A stretch of 64,000 bases of DNA from Bradyrhizobium forestalis (lineage in GTDB: Bacteria > Pseudomonadota > Alphaproteobacteria > Rhizobiales > Xanthobacteraceae): positions 1 through 64,000 of the forward strand of contig NZ_PGVG01000028.1 of the NCBI RefSeq assembly GCF_002795245.1, read 5' to 3'. How positions within the stretch are numbered: the first letter of the stretch is position 1; each line of letters opens with the position of its first letter. A model generated the notes under the pieces. It saw nothing but the letters and a program-made list of their open reading frames with translations. It was not told the origin of the DNA and searched no databases. A program made the translations under genes and the position numbers. Below are positions 34,146-42,903 of the stretch, piece after piece.

Positions 34146-35725
34146 GCGGGGCGTACGTTCCAGAACACGGCGGTGCCGTCGAGAATGCCGGTGATGGCCT
34201 TGCGATAGGCGGTCGGCTGCTTGTACAGGCCGATCGGAATATAGGGGATTTCCTCGAACGCGACCGCCTGGATCTCGCGGCAGATGCGCTGCTGCTCGGC
34301 GAGCTCGGAGGCCGCCAGCCACTGGCTGCGCAACTCGCCCATCTTCGTGCTCGCATACCAGCCGGCGACCTTGCCTTCGCCGCGGATGTTGGTGTTGCCG
34401 GCCGGGTTGAGCCAGTCGATGCCCTGCCAGTTGCCGACCGCCGCGCTCCAGCCGCCCTGCGGAAGCGGATCCTTCTTGAGCTGGCGCTGCAGCACCACGG
34501 CGAAATCGAGCCCGGCATATTCGACGTTCATGCCGGCCTTGCGCAGGGAGTCCACGGCGATCTCGCCGAGCGGTTTTTGCGCCAGCGAGTTGGTGGGGAC
34601 GAGCAGCACGATCTTCTCGCCGTTGTAGCCTGCGGCCTTCAGGTCGGCCTTGACCTTGTCGTAGTTGCGCGGGCCGCGGAACACGTCGAGGCCGACGTCA
34701 CTTGCCATCGGTGTGCCTGGAGCGAAATAGCCGATGGGCGAGACCTGGAAGGCCGGATCGGTACCCGCGACCGCCGTCATGAACGCGGACTGGTCGATTG
34801 CGCCGAGCAGCGCGCGGCGGATGGCAGGATTGTCGAACGGCGGCTGCAGGTGGTTGAGGCGCAGCATGCAGGCATAGCCTCTGGGATCGAGGACGCGCGT
34901 CTCGATGTCGCCGGCGGCCTTGATCACCGGCAAGAGGTCATGCGGCGTGGTCTCCTGCCAGTCCTGCTCGCCGGTCTGGAGTGCGGCAACGCCGGTGCCG
35001 GCATCGGGCGTGGTGGTCCAGACCACGCGATCGTAGTGCACGATCTTCGGACCCGCGGTCCAATCCGGCTTGCCGTCGGTGCGCGGCTGGTAGCGCTCGA
35101 ATTTGGCATAGGCGTTGCGGGCGCCCTGCACACGCTCGTCGGCGAGATAGCGGAACGGGCCGCTGCCGATCACCTCGGTGAGCGGCTTGAACGGATCCTG
35201 GCTCGCCAGCCGCTCCGGCATCATGAAGCAGGCATTGATCGCGGCCTTGCCGAGCGCCTGTGGCAGCAGCGGAAACGGGCGCTTGAGACGGAAGCGGATG
35301 GTGCGGTCGTCGGCGGCCGACAGCTCATTGGTTGCCTCCATCAGCTCGCCGCCAAAACCGTCGCGCGCCGCCCAGCGGCGGATGCTGGCGACGCAATCGC
35401 GCGCGAGCACACGCTCGCCATCGTGCCAGAACAGGCCGTCGCGCAAGCTGAGGTCCCACTGGAGACCGTCGCCTGAGATTGTGTGGCCCGACAGCATCTG
35501 CGGCGAGACCTGGAGCGAGGAGCTCATGCCATAGAGCGTGTCGTAAACCATGAAGCCGTGGTTTCGCGACACCTGCGCGGTCGAATAGATGGGATCGACG
35601 AAGGCAAGATCGATGACAGGGATGAAGCGCAGCGTGGTCTGCGCTTCGGCACGTACGATGCCCGGCAACGACAGTGCCGGCATGGCAGCGGCGGCCTTGA
35701 GGAGCGTACGGCGGGAGATAGACAT
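34142..35725 (-). CDS. ABC transporter substrate-binding protein, DppA/OppA-like (family 5)
   Basis: A 527-aa periplasmic receptor with a twin-arginine signal (ISRRTLLKAAAAMPALSLPG). The body has the three-lobed family-5 plan with the YDTLYG start segment, LRDGLFWHDGERVLARD and WDFAVxLQRQLKKDP-type C-terminal region. It normally binds peptides, nickel or other bulky solutes. No DppBCDF-type permease or ATPase genes are in this window, so it must use a transporter encoded elsewhere. It is the first gene of a pair with the amidohydrolase. Confidence 0.88.
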   Translation of the reverse strand: MSISRRTLLKAAAAMPALSLPGIVRAEAQTTLRFIPVIDLAFVDPIYSTAQVSRNHGFMVYDTLYGMSSSLQVSPQMLSGHTISGDGLQWDLSLRDGLFWHDGERVLARDCVASIRRWAARDGFGGELMEATNELSAADDRTIRFRLKRPFPLLPQALGKAAINACFMMPERLASQDPFKPLTEVIGSGPFRYLADERVQGARNAYAKFERYQPRTDGKPDWTAGPKIVHYDRVVWTTTPDAGTGVAALQTGEQDWQETTPHDLLPVIKAAGDIETRVLDPRGYACMLRLNHLQPPFDNPAIRRALLGAIDQSAFMTAVAGTDPAFQVSPIGYFAPGTPMASDVGLDVFRGPRNYDKVKADLKAAGYNGEKIVLLVPTNSLAQKPLGEIAVDSLRKAGMNVEYAGLDFAVVLQRQLKKDPLPQGGWSAAVGNWQGIDWLNPAGNTNIRGEGKVAGWYASTKMGELRSQWLAASELAEQQRICREIQAVAFEEIPYIPIGLYKQPTAYRKAITGILDGTAVFWNVRPA

Positions 35726-35772
35726 GACGAGAGGCTCCTAGTGCAGTGATATGCAGCCGCATTGTCGGTGTG

Positions 35773-35898
35773 CTCCCTCCCCCGCTTGCGGGGGAGGGTT
35801 GGGGAGAGGGTGCTTCCACAGCGGGACAGCCCCCAAGAGGAGAGAGCCCCCACCCGCCGCGCTTCGCGCGTCGACCTCCCCCGCAAGCGGGAGAGGTT
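35773..35898. repeat. Intergenic palindromic repeat, family C
   Basis: CTCCCCCGCTTGCGGGGGAG at the left and CCTCCCCCGCAAGCGGGAGAGG at the right are inverted copies around a GC-rich centre. The element shares the CCTCCCC / GGGGAGG theme with 55446-55611. No gene is contained; it sits between the racemase and binding-protein genes. Confidence 0.7.
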
Positions 35899-35954
35899 GC
35901 AGCGAGTGCGCGGCCAGAGCGATGTCAGTAAAACGGGGCTCCATCATTTGTGCT

Positions 35955-36611
35955 TCACGTGTTCAACAAGACCGCGCCGATCGCAGCGGCCACCGCCTGC
36001 TGCGCCGGTTCGACCACGGGCACGCCGATCGCATCCGCGATTCCCGCGCGATGCGAGGCCATGCCGGCGCAGCCCATCACCACGACATCGGCGCGGCATT
36101 GCGTGACCAGCGCGCGGCCGGCCTCGATCAGGCGGCCGCGGATGTCTGCACCGGCCGTCTCCGCCGCGCTCGCGCCGACCGACCAGCTTCCGGCATAGCG
36201 GCTGTCGACGCCCATCACCCGCACCATGCGCTGCTGGCGGCGGATGCTCGACGGCGACAGCGCGATCACGCCGAAACGTTCGCCCAGCATCAGCGCGCGA
36301 AAGATGCCGCATTCGGCGATGCCCATCACCGGGCGGCCGCCCGCGGCCTCGCGCACCGCGTGCAGACCAGGATCGCTGAAGCAGGCGAGCACAAAGGCAT
36401 CGGCATCGTCGCGCGCGACTCGATTGACCAGCGGCATCACGACGCTGTCGGCATCGCGCTGGGAGCTGATGCCCGGCGGGCCCTCGGCAAGGCCGACCAC
36501 CTCGATGTCGGGCCCGCCGGCGATGCGCAGCGGCGCCACCGCGTCATCGATCGCCGCCGTCACCGACGCCGAGGAGTTGGGGTTGATGACGAGGATGCGT
36601 CGGCGGGTCAT
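35955..36611 (-). CDS. hyuE: Aspartate/glutamate (hydantoin) racemase family protein
   Basis: A 218-aa racemase-fold protein of the Asp/Glu/hydantoin racemase family. The start ILVINPNSSASVT is typical of hydantoin racemases, and the two catalytic cysteines are Cys77 (VLACFSDPG) and Cys181 (VVMGCAGM). The ATG at 36611 lies 8 nt after the deacetylase-family gene; a TTG overlapping that stop is an alternative start. It is in an operon with a NodB-family hydrolase and amino acid transport genes, and near an N-carbamoyl-D-amino-acid hydrolase, which suggests racemisation of 5-substituted hydantoins. Maleate isomerase or allantoin racemase are alternatives. Confidence 0.8.
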   Translation of the reverse strand: MTRRRILVINPNSSASVTAAIDDAVAPLRIAGGPDIEVVGLAEGPPGISSQRDADSVVMPLVNRVARDDADAFVLACFSDPGLHAVREAAGGRPVMGIAECGIFRALMLGERFGVIALSPSSIRRQQRMVRVMGVDSRYAGSWSVGASAAETAGADIRGRLIEAGRALVTQCRADVVVMGCAGMASHRAGIADAIGVPVVEPAQQAVAAAIGAVLLNT

Positions 36612-36619
36612 GGCATGGC

Positions 36620-37504
36620 TCAACGGTTACCGGCCTCGTGGCGCAGGAAGTTTTCGGCGATCTTCTCGCCGGTCGTGATCCACACATCCGGACACGACTT
36701 CGCGTAAGTCAGGAACTCGCGCAGCAGGCGCAGCCGCATCGGACGGCCGCTGCATTGCGGATGCAGCACCGTCGTCACCATCGCGCCCCAGTCGCGGACC
36801 TCGTCCAGCTCGTCCTTCCACATCGAGAGCACATGCTCCCTCGGGAAAATCGAGCGCGGGCTGAAACGGGCGGAGAGGCCGTGCATCCAGTCGTCATAGC
36901 TCGCGGTGACCGGCAGCTCGATCGTGCCGGGCCTGCCGTCGGCAAGGCGATGGCGATAGGGCCTGACGTCGTCACGGAACGAGGAGGTGTAGACGATGCC
37001 GTGACGCACCAGCGCGACGCGCAGCTCCTCGGTGAACTCGCCATAGGGCGCGCGATAGCCGGTCGGCTTGACGCCGAGCCGGCGCTTCAGCGCCTCGAAG
37101 CCGCGCTCCAGCTCCTCCTCGATCCAGGGATCGCCGGGATCCGGCAAGAGATGGTGATAGCCGTGATGGCCGATCTCGTGGCCGGCCTTCAGAATCGATT
37201 CGGCCATCGCCGGATGCGCATCGACCGACCACCCCGTGACGAAGAACGTCGCCTTGAGATCGAGCTGGTCGAGCAGCTCCAGCAGTTTTGGCGTGCCGAC
37301 GCGCGCCTCATAGCCGCCATAGCTCATGGTGATGAGCCGCTGCGCATGACCTGCGTCCTTGCTGGTCCACGCGCTCTCGGCGTCCACGTCGAACGACAGG
37401 AACATCGCCGAATTATACGGCTTCGGCCAGGGATAGTCAGGTGCGGGATCCGCGGTGTTGGCCGGAACGAGCGGGATGCTCCGGAGTGCCTCACTGTCCA
37501 GCAT
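36620..37504 (-). CDS. Polysaccharide deacetylase (NodB/PuuE) family hydrolase
   Basis: A 294-aa NodB-homology protein without signal peptide, so cytosolic. The metal site is formed by the aspartate pair in LSFDVDAES and the HEIGHHGYHHLLPD segment (His-x-x-x-His); TGYRAPYGEFT is motif 3 and a histidine in VLHPQ motif 5. Cytosolic members close to PuuE allantoinase and HpPgdA/cyclic imidase act on cyclic amides rather than glycans. Its operon with a hydantoin-type racemase and amino acid transport genes supports ring opening of an imide or hydantoin. It overlaps the binding-protein gene upstream by 14 nt. Confidence 0.82.
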   Translation of the reverse strand: MLDSEALRSIPLVPANTADPAPDYPWPKPYNSAMFLSFDVDAESAWTSKDAGHAQRLITMSYGGYEARVGTPKLLELLDQLDLKATFFVTGWSVDAHPAMAESILKAGHEIGHHGYHHLLPDPGDPWIEEELERGFEALKRRLGVKPTGYRAPYGEFTEELRVALVRHGIVYTSSFRDDVRPYRHRLADGRPGTIELPVTASYDDWMHGLSARFSPRSIFPREHVLSMWKDELDEVRDWGAMVTTVLHPQCSGRPMRLRLLREFLTYAKSCPDVWITTGEKIAENFLRHEAGNR

Positions 37505-38306
37505 TGATGGTCGCCTTCTCTATTGCGTTGTCGCTCAATTTCCACTTCGCCAGCAGGGTCTTGTAAGTGCCGTCGGCGATCAGCGCATCGACGGCCTCCA
37601 GCATCGCCTGCTGCAGCACCTTCTCCTTCACCGGCAGGGCAATGCCGGTGAATTGCTGCGCAAGGGTCTGCCCGACCGGCACATAGGTGCCTGGCTCCTG
37701 ATCCATGATGTAGGGCAGCGTCTCGTCGCCCTGCACGGCGGCGTCGATACGTCCCTGCCTGAGCTGCGTGCGGGCATCTGCCGAGCCGTCGGTGCCGACG
37801 AACTGAATCGGATTGCTGCCGCAGTTCTTCTCGCTCCAGGCTGTGATCTGCGCCGGGAACATGGTGCGGCGGCTGGCACCGACCTTCTTGCCGCAGAGCG
37901 CGACGGCCTCCTTGAACTCCGCCGCGCGCGACTGCTGAACGAAGAAGCGCGGACCGCTGCGAAGGTAGTCGACGAAGGTCGCGGTCTCATGCCGGCTCGC
38001 ATAGTCGGTGAAGCCCGACAGGATCGCGTCGGCCCGCCCCGTCGCGATCGACGGCATGAACTCGGCGAAACTGGTCTCCTGCCATTCGATCTTGACGCCG
38101 AGCTTGCGGCCGATCGCCTCACCGAGCTCGACATCGAAGCCGGAGAGCGCGTTGGTGGCGGGATCGCGGAATTCCATCGGCGGATAGTTCGGCACCAGCG
38201 CGACCTTGATGCTGCCGCGCTTGGCGATCTCAGGCGGCAGCTCGATCGCCATCACCGATGCGTTCATGGCGCCCAGGAACGCCGCCGTAAGCAAAAGTCT
38301 CTTCAT
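37491..38306 (-). CDS. Polar amino acid ABC transporter substrate-binding protein
   Basis: A 271-aa periplasmic receptor (solute-binding family 3) with a Sec signal (MKRLLLTAAFLGAMNASVMA). The start is the ATG at 38306, placed after GGGGG; two upstream GTG codons are less likely. ALVPNYPPMEFRDPATNALSGFDVELGEAIG is the usual ligand-pocket region for amino acids. It is clearly a paralogue of the protein encoded at 39938-40765 (same FRDPATN / FVDYL-type segments), so the operon supplies two receptors for one permease/ATPase pair. Confidence 0.88.
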   Translation of the reverse strand: MKRLLLTAAFLGAMNASVMAIELPPEIAKRGSIKVALVPNYPPMEFRDPATNALSGFDVELGEAIGRKLGVKIEWQETSFAEFMPSIATGRADAILSGFTDYASRHETATFVDYLRSGPRFFVQQSRAAEFKEAVALCGKKVGASRRTMFPAQITAWSEKNCGSNPIQFVGTDGSADARTQLRQGRIDAAVQGDETLPYIMDQEPGTYVPVGQTLAQQFTGIALPVKEKVLQQAMLEAVDALIADGTYKTLLAKWKLSDNAIEKATINAGQ

Positions 38307-38322
38307 CACCACGCCCCCAGTT

Positions 38323-39087
38323 TCAGATCACAGCCGAAAGAAATGCCTTGGTGCGCTCCTCGCGCGGCGCGCCCAACACGTCGGATGCGCGCCCCTGCTC
38401 CACGATCGCGCCCTGGTCCATGTAGACGACACGGTCGGCGACTTCGCGGGCGAAGCCGAGCTCATGCGTCACCACCATCATGGTCATGCCGCTCTTCGCC
38501 AGCTCCTTCATCACCGCGAGCACCTCGCCGACGAGCTCGGGATCGAGCGCACTGGTGGGCTCGTCAAACAGCATCAGCATCGGCTTCATGGCAAGCGCCC
38601 GCGCGATCGCGACGCGCTGCTGCTGGCCGCCGGAGAGCTGCGCTGGATAGGAGTCCGCCTTGGCCGCAAGCCCGACACGCCGGAGCAGTTCGCGCGCCTC
38701 GGCGCGTACTTCGTCGGCTTTACGCCCCTGAACCTGGGTCGGTCCCTCGGTGATGTTCTCCAGCGCGGTCTTGTGCGGAAACAGGTTGAAGCGCTGGAAC
38801 ACCATGCCGGTCTTCAGCCGCTGCCGCCCAATCTGTTGTTCGCTCAGTCGATGCAGCCGTCCGCCGTGCTCGCGCACGCCCAGCAGCTCGCCGTCGAGCC
38901 AGATGCCGCCGGCATCGATCGTAGCGAGCTGGTTGATGCAGCGGAGCAGCGTGGTCTTGCCCGAGCCGGAGGCGCCGATCAGGCACATCACCTCGCCGGG
39001 CCAGACGTCGAGCGAGACGTTCTTGAGAGCCTGGAACTCTCCAAAATTCTTGCTGACGGAGCGGATCGCGACGAGGGGCTTTGTCAT
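38323..39087 (-). CDS. Amino acid ABC transporter ATP-binding protein
   Basis: A 254-aa ATPase of the GlnQ/HisP class. Walker A is GASGSGKTTLLRC, the signature LSGGQQQRVAIARALA, Walker B MLMLFDEPTSALDPELVGE and the H-loop MVVTHELGFARE. The ATG overlaps the permease stop (ATGA), which sets the start; the longer open frame upstream is antisense-like noise. It energises polar amino acid uptake through the neighbouring permease. Confidence 0.93.
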   Translation of the reverse strand: MTKPLVAIRSVSKNFGEFQALKNVSLDVWPGEVMCLIGASGSGKTTLLRCINQLATIDAGGIWLDGELLGVREHGGRLHRLSEQQIGRQRLKTGMVFQRFNLFPHKTALENITEGPTQVQGRKADEVRAEARELLRRVGLAAKADSYPAQLSGGQQQRVAIARALAMKPMLMLFDEPTSALDPELVGEVLAVMKELAKSGMTMMVVTHELGFAREVADRVVYMDQGAIVEQGRASDVLGAPREERTKAFLSAVI

Positions 39088-39941
39088 CGCGCCAGCCGCA
39101 ATGTGCCGCGGGCAAAACGGCGTTCGAGCAGCATCTGCAGCGGCGTCAGGATCGAGACCACGAGCAGGTACCAGAGCCCGGCGACGATCAGGAGTTCGAT
39201 CACGCGGGAGTTGGCGTAGTAGATGTTCTCGGCGTTGTGCAGCAACTCCGGATACTGGATCACGCTCGCGAGCGAGGTCGCCTTCACCATGCCGATGAAC
39301 TCGTTGCCGAGCGGCGGGATCACCACGCGCATCGCCTGCGGCAGCACGATCCGGCGCAGCGCGCGCAGCCGTCCCATGCCGATCGCCTGCGCCGCCTCGT
39401 ACTGCCCGATGTCGACCGACAGCATGCCGGCGCGCATCACTTCGGAGGTGTAGGCGCCCTGGTTGATGCCGAGCCCGAGCAGCGCGGCGAGGAACGGCGT
39501 CATGACGTCGACGGCGCGCGCAGTCCACACGCCGGGAATGCCGATGGTCGGAAACACCAGCGCGAGGTTGAACCAGAGCAGCAGTTGCAGGATCAGCGGG
39601 GTACCGCGGAACAGCCAGGTGTAGCCGGCCGCCACTGACTTCAGCACCGGATTGGGCGACAGCCGCATGATCGCGACGACGATGCCGAGCAAGATGCCGA
39701 GCATCATCGCCAGCACCGCCATCACCATGGTGTTGACGATGCCCTCGAGGATGACCTTTGCGGTCAGGAAGCGGCTGACATAGGACCATTCGATCTGGCC
39801 GTTCGCAAAGGCGCGCGCAATCGCCGCCAGCACGAGGATGATCAGGGCCGCGCTGATCCAGCGAAACCAGTGCGGCTCGCGCGCGATCCGCATGCCCGAC
39901 AGATCGGGAAAACCTTGCGCGAGTGCCGGCGCCGGCTTCAT
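39084..39941 (-). CDS. Amino acid ABC transporter permease
   Basis: A 285-aa inner-membrane permease of the HisM/GlnP family with about five hydrophobic segments. The docking loop EAAQAIGMGRLRALRRIVLPQAM and the FRGTPLILQLLLWF segment are typical. ATG at 39941 overlaps the receptor gene stop upstream (ATGA). As the only permease in the operon it must work as a homodimer with either of the two receptors. Confidence 0.91.
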   Translation of the reverse strand: MKPAPALAQGFPDLSGMRIAREPHWFRWISAALIILVLAAIARAFANGQIEWSYVSRFLTAKVILEGIVNTMVMAVLAMMLGILLGIVVAIMRLSPNPVLKSVAAGYTWLFRGTPLILQLLLWFNLALVFPTIGIPGVWTARAVDVMTPFLAALLGLGINQGAYTSEVMRAGMLSVDIGQYEAAQAIGMGRLRALRRIVLPQAMRVVIPPLGNEFIGMVKATSLASVIQYPELLHNAENIYYANSRVIELLIVAGLWYLLVVSILTPLQMLLERRFARGTLRLAR

Positions 39942-40765
39942 TGCGGCGCCGCATTGAGCATGGGCTGGGCCACCGCATTGGCTCCTAAGCCCCATTTGTC
40001 GAGAATGGCTTTATAGGAGCCGTCGGCAATCATGGCGGCGAGCTTCTCCGTCACCACCTCGCGCAAGGCGGCATCGTCCTTGCGGAACATGATGCCCTGG
40101 TAGCCTTTGGCGAAGGCCTCGCCGACGATGCGGTATTTGCCGGGCTCCTGCGTCTGCGCATAGGGCAGCGTCTCACTGCCCTGCACGGCGGCGTCGATGC
40201 GGCCCTGCTTGAGCTGATTGCGGACGTCGATCGAGTTCTCGCCCGGAACATACTGAATCGCCGGCTTGCCGGCCGGCTCGCAATTCTGCTTGCTCCACTT
40301 CTCGATCTCGACCGGGAAACTGGTGCTGCGTGTGGTGCCGACTTTTTTGCCGCAGAGATCAGTCGCGTCCTTGGCGGCGTTGTCCGCCATCACGAAGAAC
40401 TGCGGGCCGGTCGCGAGGTAGTCGACGAAATCAGCGGTCTCGCGCCGCGAGGCGCGATCCGAGATGCCGGAGATGATGAAGTCGGCGCGCCTGGTCTGGA
40501 GCGCGGGGATCAGCTCGGCGAATGGCGTCTCGCTCCAGACGATCTTGAGCCCGCCGAGCCGCTTGGCGAGCTCATTGGCGAGGTCGATGTCGAGCCCGAC
40601 CAGATCGTTGGTCGCAGGATCGCGATATTCCATCGGCGCGTAAGTGGAGTTGACTGTGAGCTTGAGCGTACCCGCCTGCTTGATCTCCGCCGGAAGCTCG
40701 GCGGCTTGCGCGGAGGTCACCGCAGCCAGCGTAGCAACAGCGAGAGAAAATGAGAGGCGCGTCAT
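39938..40765 (-). CDS. Polar amino acid ABC transporter substrate-binding protein
   Basis: A 275-aa receptor with a Sec signal (about residues 1-21, ending AQA) and the family-3 fold. AAAGGAGCTGAC precedes the ATG at 40765, an almost ideal ribosome site. It is coupled to the permease by ATGA. The second copy at 37491-38306 shares most motifs, pointing to an internal duplication followed by divergence of ligand specificity. N-carbamoyl or D-amino acids are possible cargo given the downstream enzymes, but normal polar amino acids cannot be excluded. Confidence 0.9.
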   Translation of the reverse strand: MTRLSFSLAVATLAAVTSAQAAELPAEIKQAGTLKLTVNSTYAPMEYRDPATNDLVGLDIDLANELAKRLGGLKIVWSETPFAELIPALQTRRADFIISGISDRASRRETADFVDYLATGPQFFVMADNAAKDATDLCGKKVGTTRSTSFPVEIEKWSKQNCEPAGKPAIQYVPGENSIDVRNQLKQGRIDAAVQGSETLPYAQTQEPGKYRIVGEAFAKGYQGIMFRKDDAALREVVTEKLAAMIADGSYKAILDKWGLGANAVAQPMLNAAPQ

Positions 40766-40829
40766 GTCAGCTCCTTTGCCCATGTCAGCTCTTTAGCGTC
40801 AGCTCCTTTGCCAGCGCCGTGCCGCTTGC

Positions 40830-41786
40830 TCAGTCGGCGTCGAGAACGGCCGGCTCGATCACGCCGGCGCGTTCGGTGATCACCCTGTATTGCTCCGGCC
40901 GCCGGTGGGCGGCGAAATTGAACATCTTGTCCTTGCCCTGGCGGCAGAGGTCGAGATCGATATCGGCGACGATCACCTCGTCAGCGAGCGTTTGCGCCTG
41001 GGCGACGATGCGGCCGTTGGGATCGACGATGCAGGAGCCGCCGATCAGCCCGGAACCGTCCTCTTCGCCCGCCTTCGCCACCGAGATCGCCCAGGTCGCG
41101 TTCATGTAGGCGTTGGCCTGCGTCACCAATGTCGAGTGAAAAGTGCGGAGCGCGCCGTCTTCCGTCGTGCCGCCATTGGGGTCATAGGCCGCCGAATTGT
41201 AGCCAATACAGACGAGCTCGACGCCCTGCAGGCCGAGCACGCGCCAGGACTCCGGCCAGCGGCGGTCGTTGCAGATCATCATGCCCATGATGGCGTGAGC
41301 CCAGGCCGAGCCGGCCCGGAAGGCGGGAAAGCCGAGGTCGCCATATTCGAAATAGCGCTTCTCGAGCTGCTGATAGCGTCCGCCCGGCCGCGGCTCGACC
41401 GAGCCCGGCAGGTGCACCTTGCGATAGCGGCCGAGAATCTCGCCGTCGCGATCGACGAGGATCGCGCAATTGTAGCGGCGGCCGTCCGGCGTCAGCTCGG
41501 CATAGCCGACATAGAAGCCGACGCGCAGCGCACGTGCGCGGTCGAACAGCTTTGCCACTGCCGGATTCGGCATGCTGCGCTCGAAATACCGGTCGAGCGC
41601 CTCGCCTTCGAGCAGCCAGCGCGGAAAGAAGGTGGTGAAAGCAAGCTCCGGAAACACCACGAGGCTGGCGCCGCGGCCGGCGGCCTCCTCCAGCAATGCG
41701 AGCATCCGCGCCAGCGTATGCTGGCGCGAATCTGCTTTTTGCGTCGGCCCCATCTGAGCGGCGGCGGCGCGAAGGACACGAACCAA
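40830..41786 (-). CDS. N-carbamoyl-D-amino-acid hydrolase (nitrilase superfamily)
   Basis: A 318-aa cytosolic enzyme that hydrolyses N-carbamoyl-D-amino acids to D-amino acid, CO2 and ammonia. The catalytic triad is visible: Glu47 in VVFPELAFTTFF, Lys near 123 in RYRKVHLPG and Cys172 in MMICNDRRWPE, all in contexts typical of D-carbamoylases rather than of general nitrilases. The likely start is TTG at 41786, five bases after GGAGG. It heads the cluster with amino acid transporters, NodB-family hydrolase and racemase and is divergent from a LysR gene. It supplies the final step of a hydantoin-type pathway. Confidence 0.9.
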   Translation of the reverse strand: MVRVLRAAAAQMGPTQKADSRQHTLARMLALLEEAAGRGASLVVFPELAFTTFFPRWLLEGEALDRYFERSMPNPAVAKLFDRARALRVGFYVGYAELTPDGRRYNCAILVDRDGEILGRYRKVHLPGSVEPRPGGRYQQLEKRYFEYGDLGFPAFRAGSAWAHAIMGMMICNDRRWPESWRVLGLQGVELVCIGYNSAAYDPNGGTTEDGALRTFHSTLVTQANAYMNATWAISVAKAGEEDGSGLIGGSCIVDPNGRIVAQAQTLADEVIVADIDLDLCRQGKDKMFNFAAHRRPEQYRVITERAGVIEPAVLDAD

Positions 41787-41897
41787 GACTGCCTCCAATC
41801 TGTGCGCAGTGCTGCCTCAATGGGCTGATGAACCCTTTGATGCGACGCGCAAATCCGCTGCCATTACGGGTGAGTGGGGCTGCAAAATCAATTCGCT

Positions 41898-41927
41898 TTG
41901 CTATGATGTTTTGGTCCAGAGTATAAT
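41898..41927 (+). promoter_or_regulatory. Sigma-70-like promoter for the LysR gene
   Basis: TTGCTA (41898-41903), an 18-nt spacer and TATAAT (41922-41927) resemble a housekeeping promoter. Transcription would begin only a few bases before the LysR ATG at 41938, so the mRNA would be nearly leaderless. Predicted from sequence only. Confidence 0.4.
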
Positions 41928-41937
41928 CGCCAGTGAT

Positions 41938-42864
41938 ATGAACCTGCGTCAGCTCGAGATCCTCCGTGCCGTCATCCGCCACCGCACCACGGTTGCGGCG
42001 GCGGACGAGCTGGCGCTGTCGCAGCCCGCGGTCAGCAATGCGCTGAAGACGATGGAGACGCAGGCGGGCTTCGCGCTGTTCGAGCGCGTCAACAACCGGC
42101 TGTTTCCGACCGTAGAAGCGATGGCGCTCTACAAGGAGAGCGAGGCGATCTTCGCGCTGCACGCAAAGCTCGAGAACCGCGTGCGCGATCTGCGCGAGAA
42201 CCGGTCCGGGCATCTCGCCATCGTGGCGACGCCGCCGCTCGCCTACAGCATCATTCCCTCCGCACTGTCAGGGTTCCTGCGCCGCCGCCCGGAGACGCGC
42301 ATGTTCTTCGACGTGCGCCGCTACGAGGGCATCATCGAGGGTGTGCTGAGCCGCGTCGCCGAGCTCGGCTTCGCGCTCGGGCTGACGCATCATCCGGGCA
42401 TCGCGCATGAGGTGGTGCATACCGGCGAGATGGTGTGCGTGCTGCCGCCGCAGCATCCGCTCGCGGAACGGCCGGTGATCTCGGCCGCGGACCTGTCCGG
42501 CCTGCCCTTCATCGGGCTCGAGCGCGGTACGCGGCTGGGCGAAGCCGTGCGCGACAGCTTTGCCCGCGCCGGCGCGCCGTTCCGGCCGACGGTCGAGGTG
42601 CGCTACTGCAACACGGCCTGCGTGCTCGCGGCCGCCGGCGTCGGCGCTGCCGTGGTCGATCCCTTCTCGCCGCGCCAGAACGGCGGCAGCGGCCTCGTCG
42701 TCCGTCCGTTCGCGCCGACGACGCAGGCGGTCGCCTATATGCTATGGTCGGAAGCCGAGCCGCTGTCGCGTCTGGCCAAGGCCTTTCTCAACGAGGTCCG
42801 TAAGCAAAGCGCTCTGCTTGAGCGCACAGCGCCGCACCAGCAACATGGTGCAGAAAGCGGCTGA
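41938..42864 (+). CDS. LysR family transcriptional regulator
   Basis: A 308-aa regulator with the N-terminal helix-turn-helix MNLRQLEILRAVIRHRTTVAAADELALSQPAVSNALK region (given in the protein's first 40 residues) and an effector-binding domain. The frame is open upstream, but the ATG at 41938 gives the standard LysR start. It is divergent from the carbamoylase gene and 39 nt upstream of the glutamine amidotransferase gene, so it probably controls the cyclic-amide cluster on both sides. No ribosome site is clear, in keeping with a nearly leaderless transcript. Confidence 0.89.
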   Translation: MNLRQLEILRAVIRHRTTVAAADELALSQPAVSNALKTMETQAGFALFERVNNRLFPTVEAMALYKESEAIFALHAKLENRVRDLRENRSGHLAIVATPPLAYSIIPSALSGFLRRRPETRMFFDVRRYEGIIEGVLSRVAELGFALGLTHHPGIAHEVVHTGEMVCVLPPQHPLAERPVISAADLSGLPFIGLERGTRLGEAVRDSFARAGAPFRPTVEVRYCNTACVLAAAGVGAAVVDPFSPRQNGGSGLVVRPFAPTTQAVAYMLWSEAEPLSRLAKAFLNEVRKQSALLERTAPHQQHGAESG

Positions 42865-42903
42865 GCTTCCGATCACACGCGCAACCTTTGGCCTGGGGAG
42901 CAC

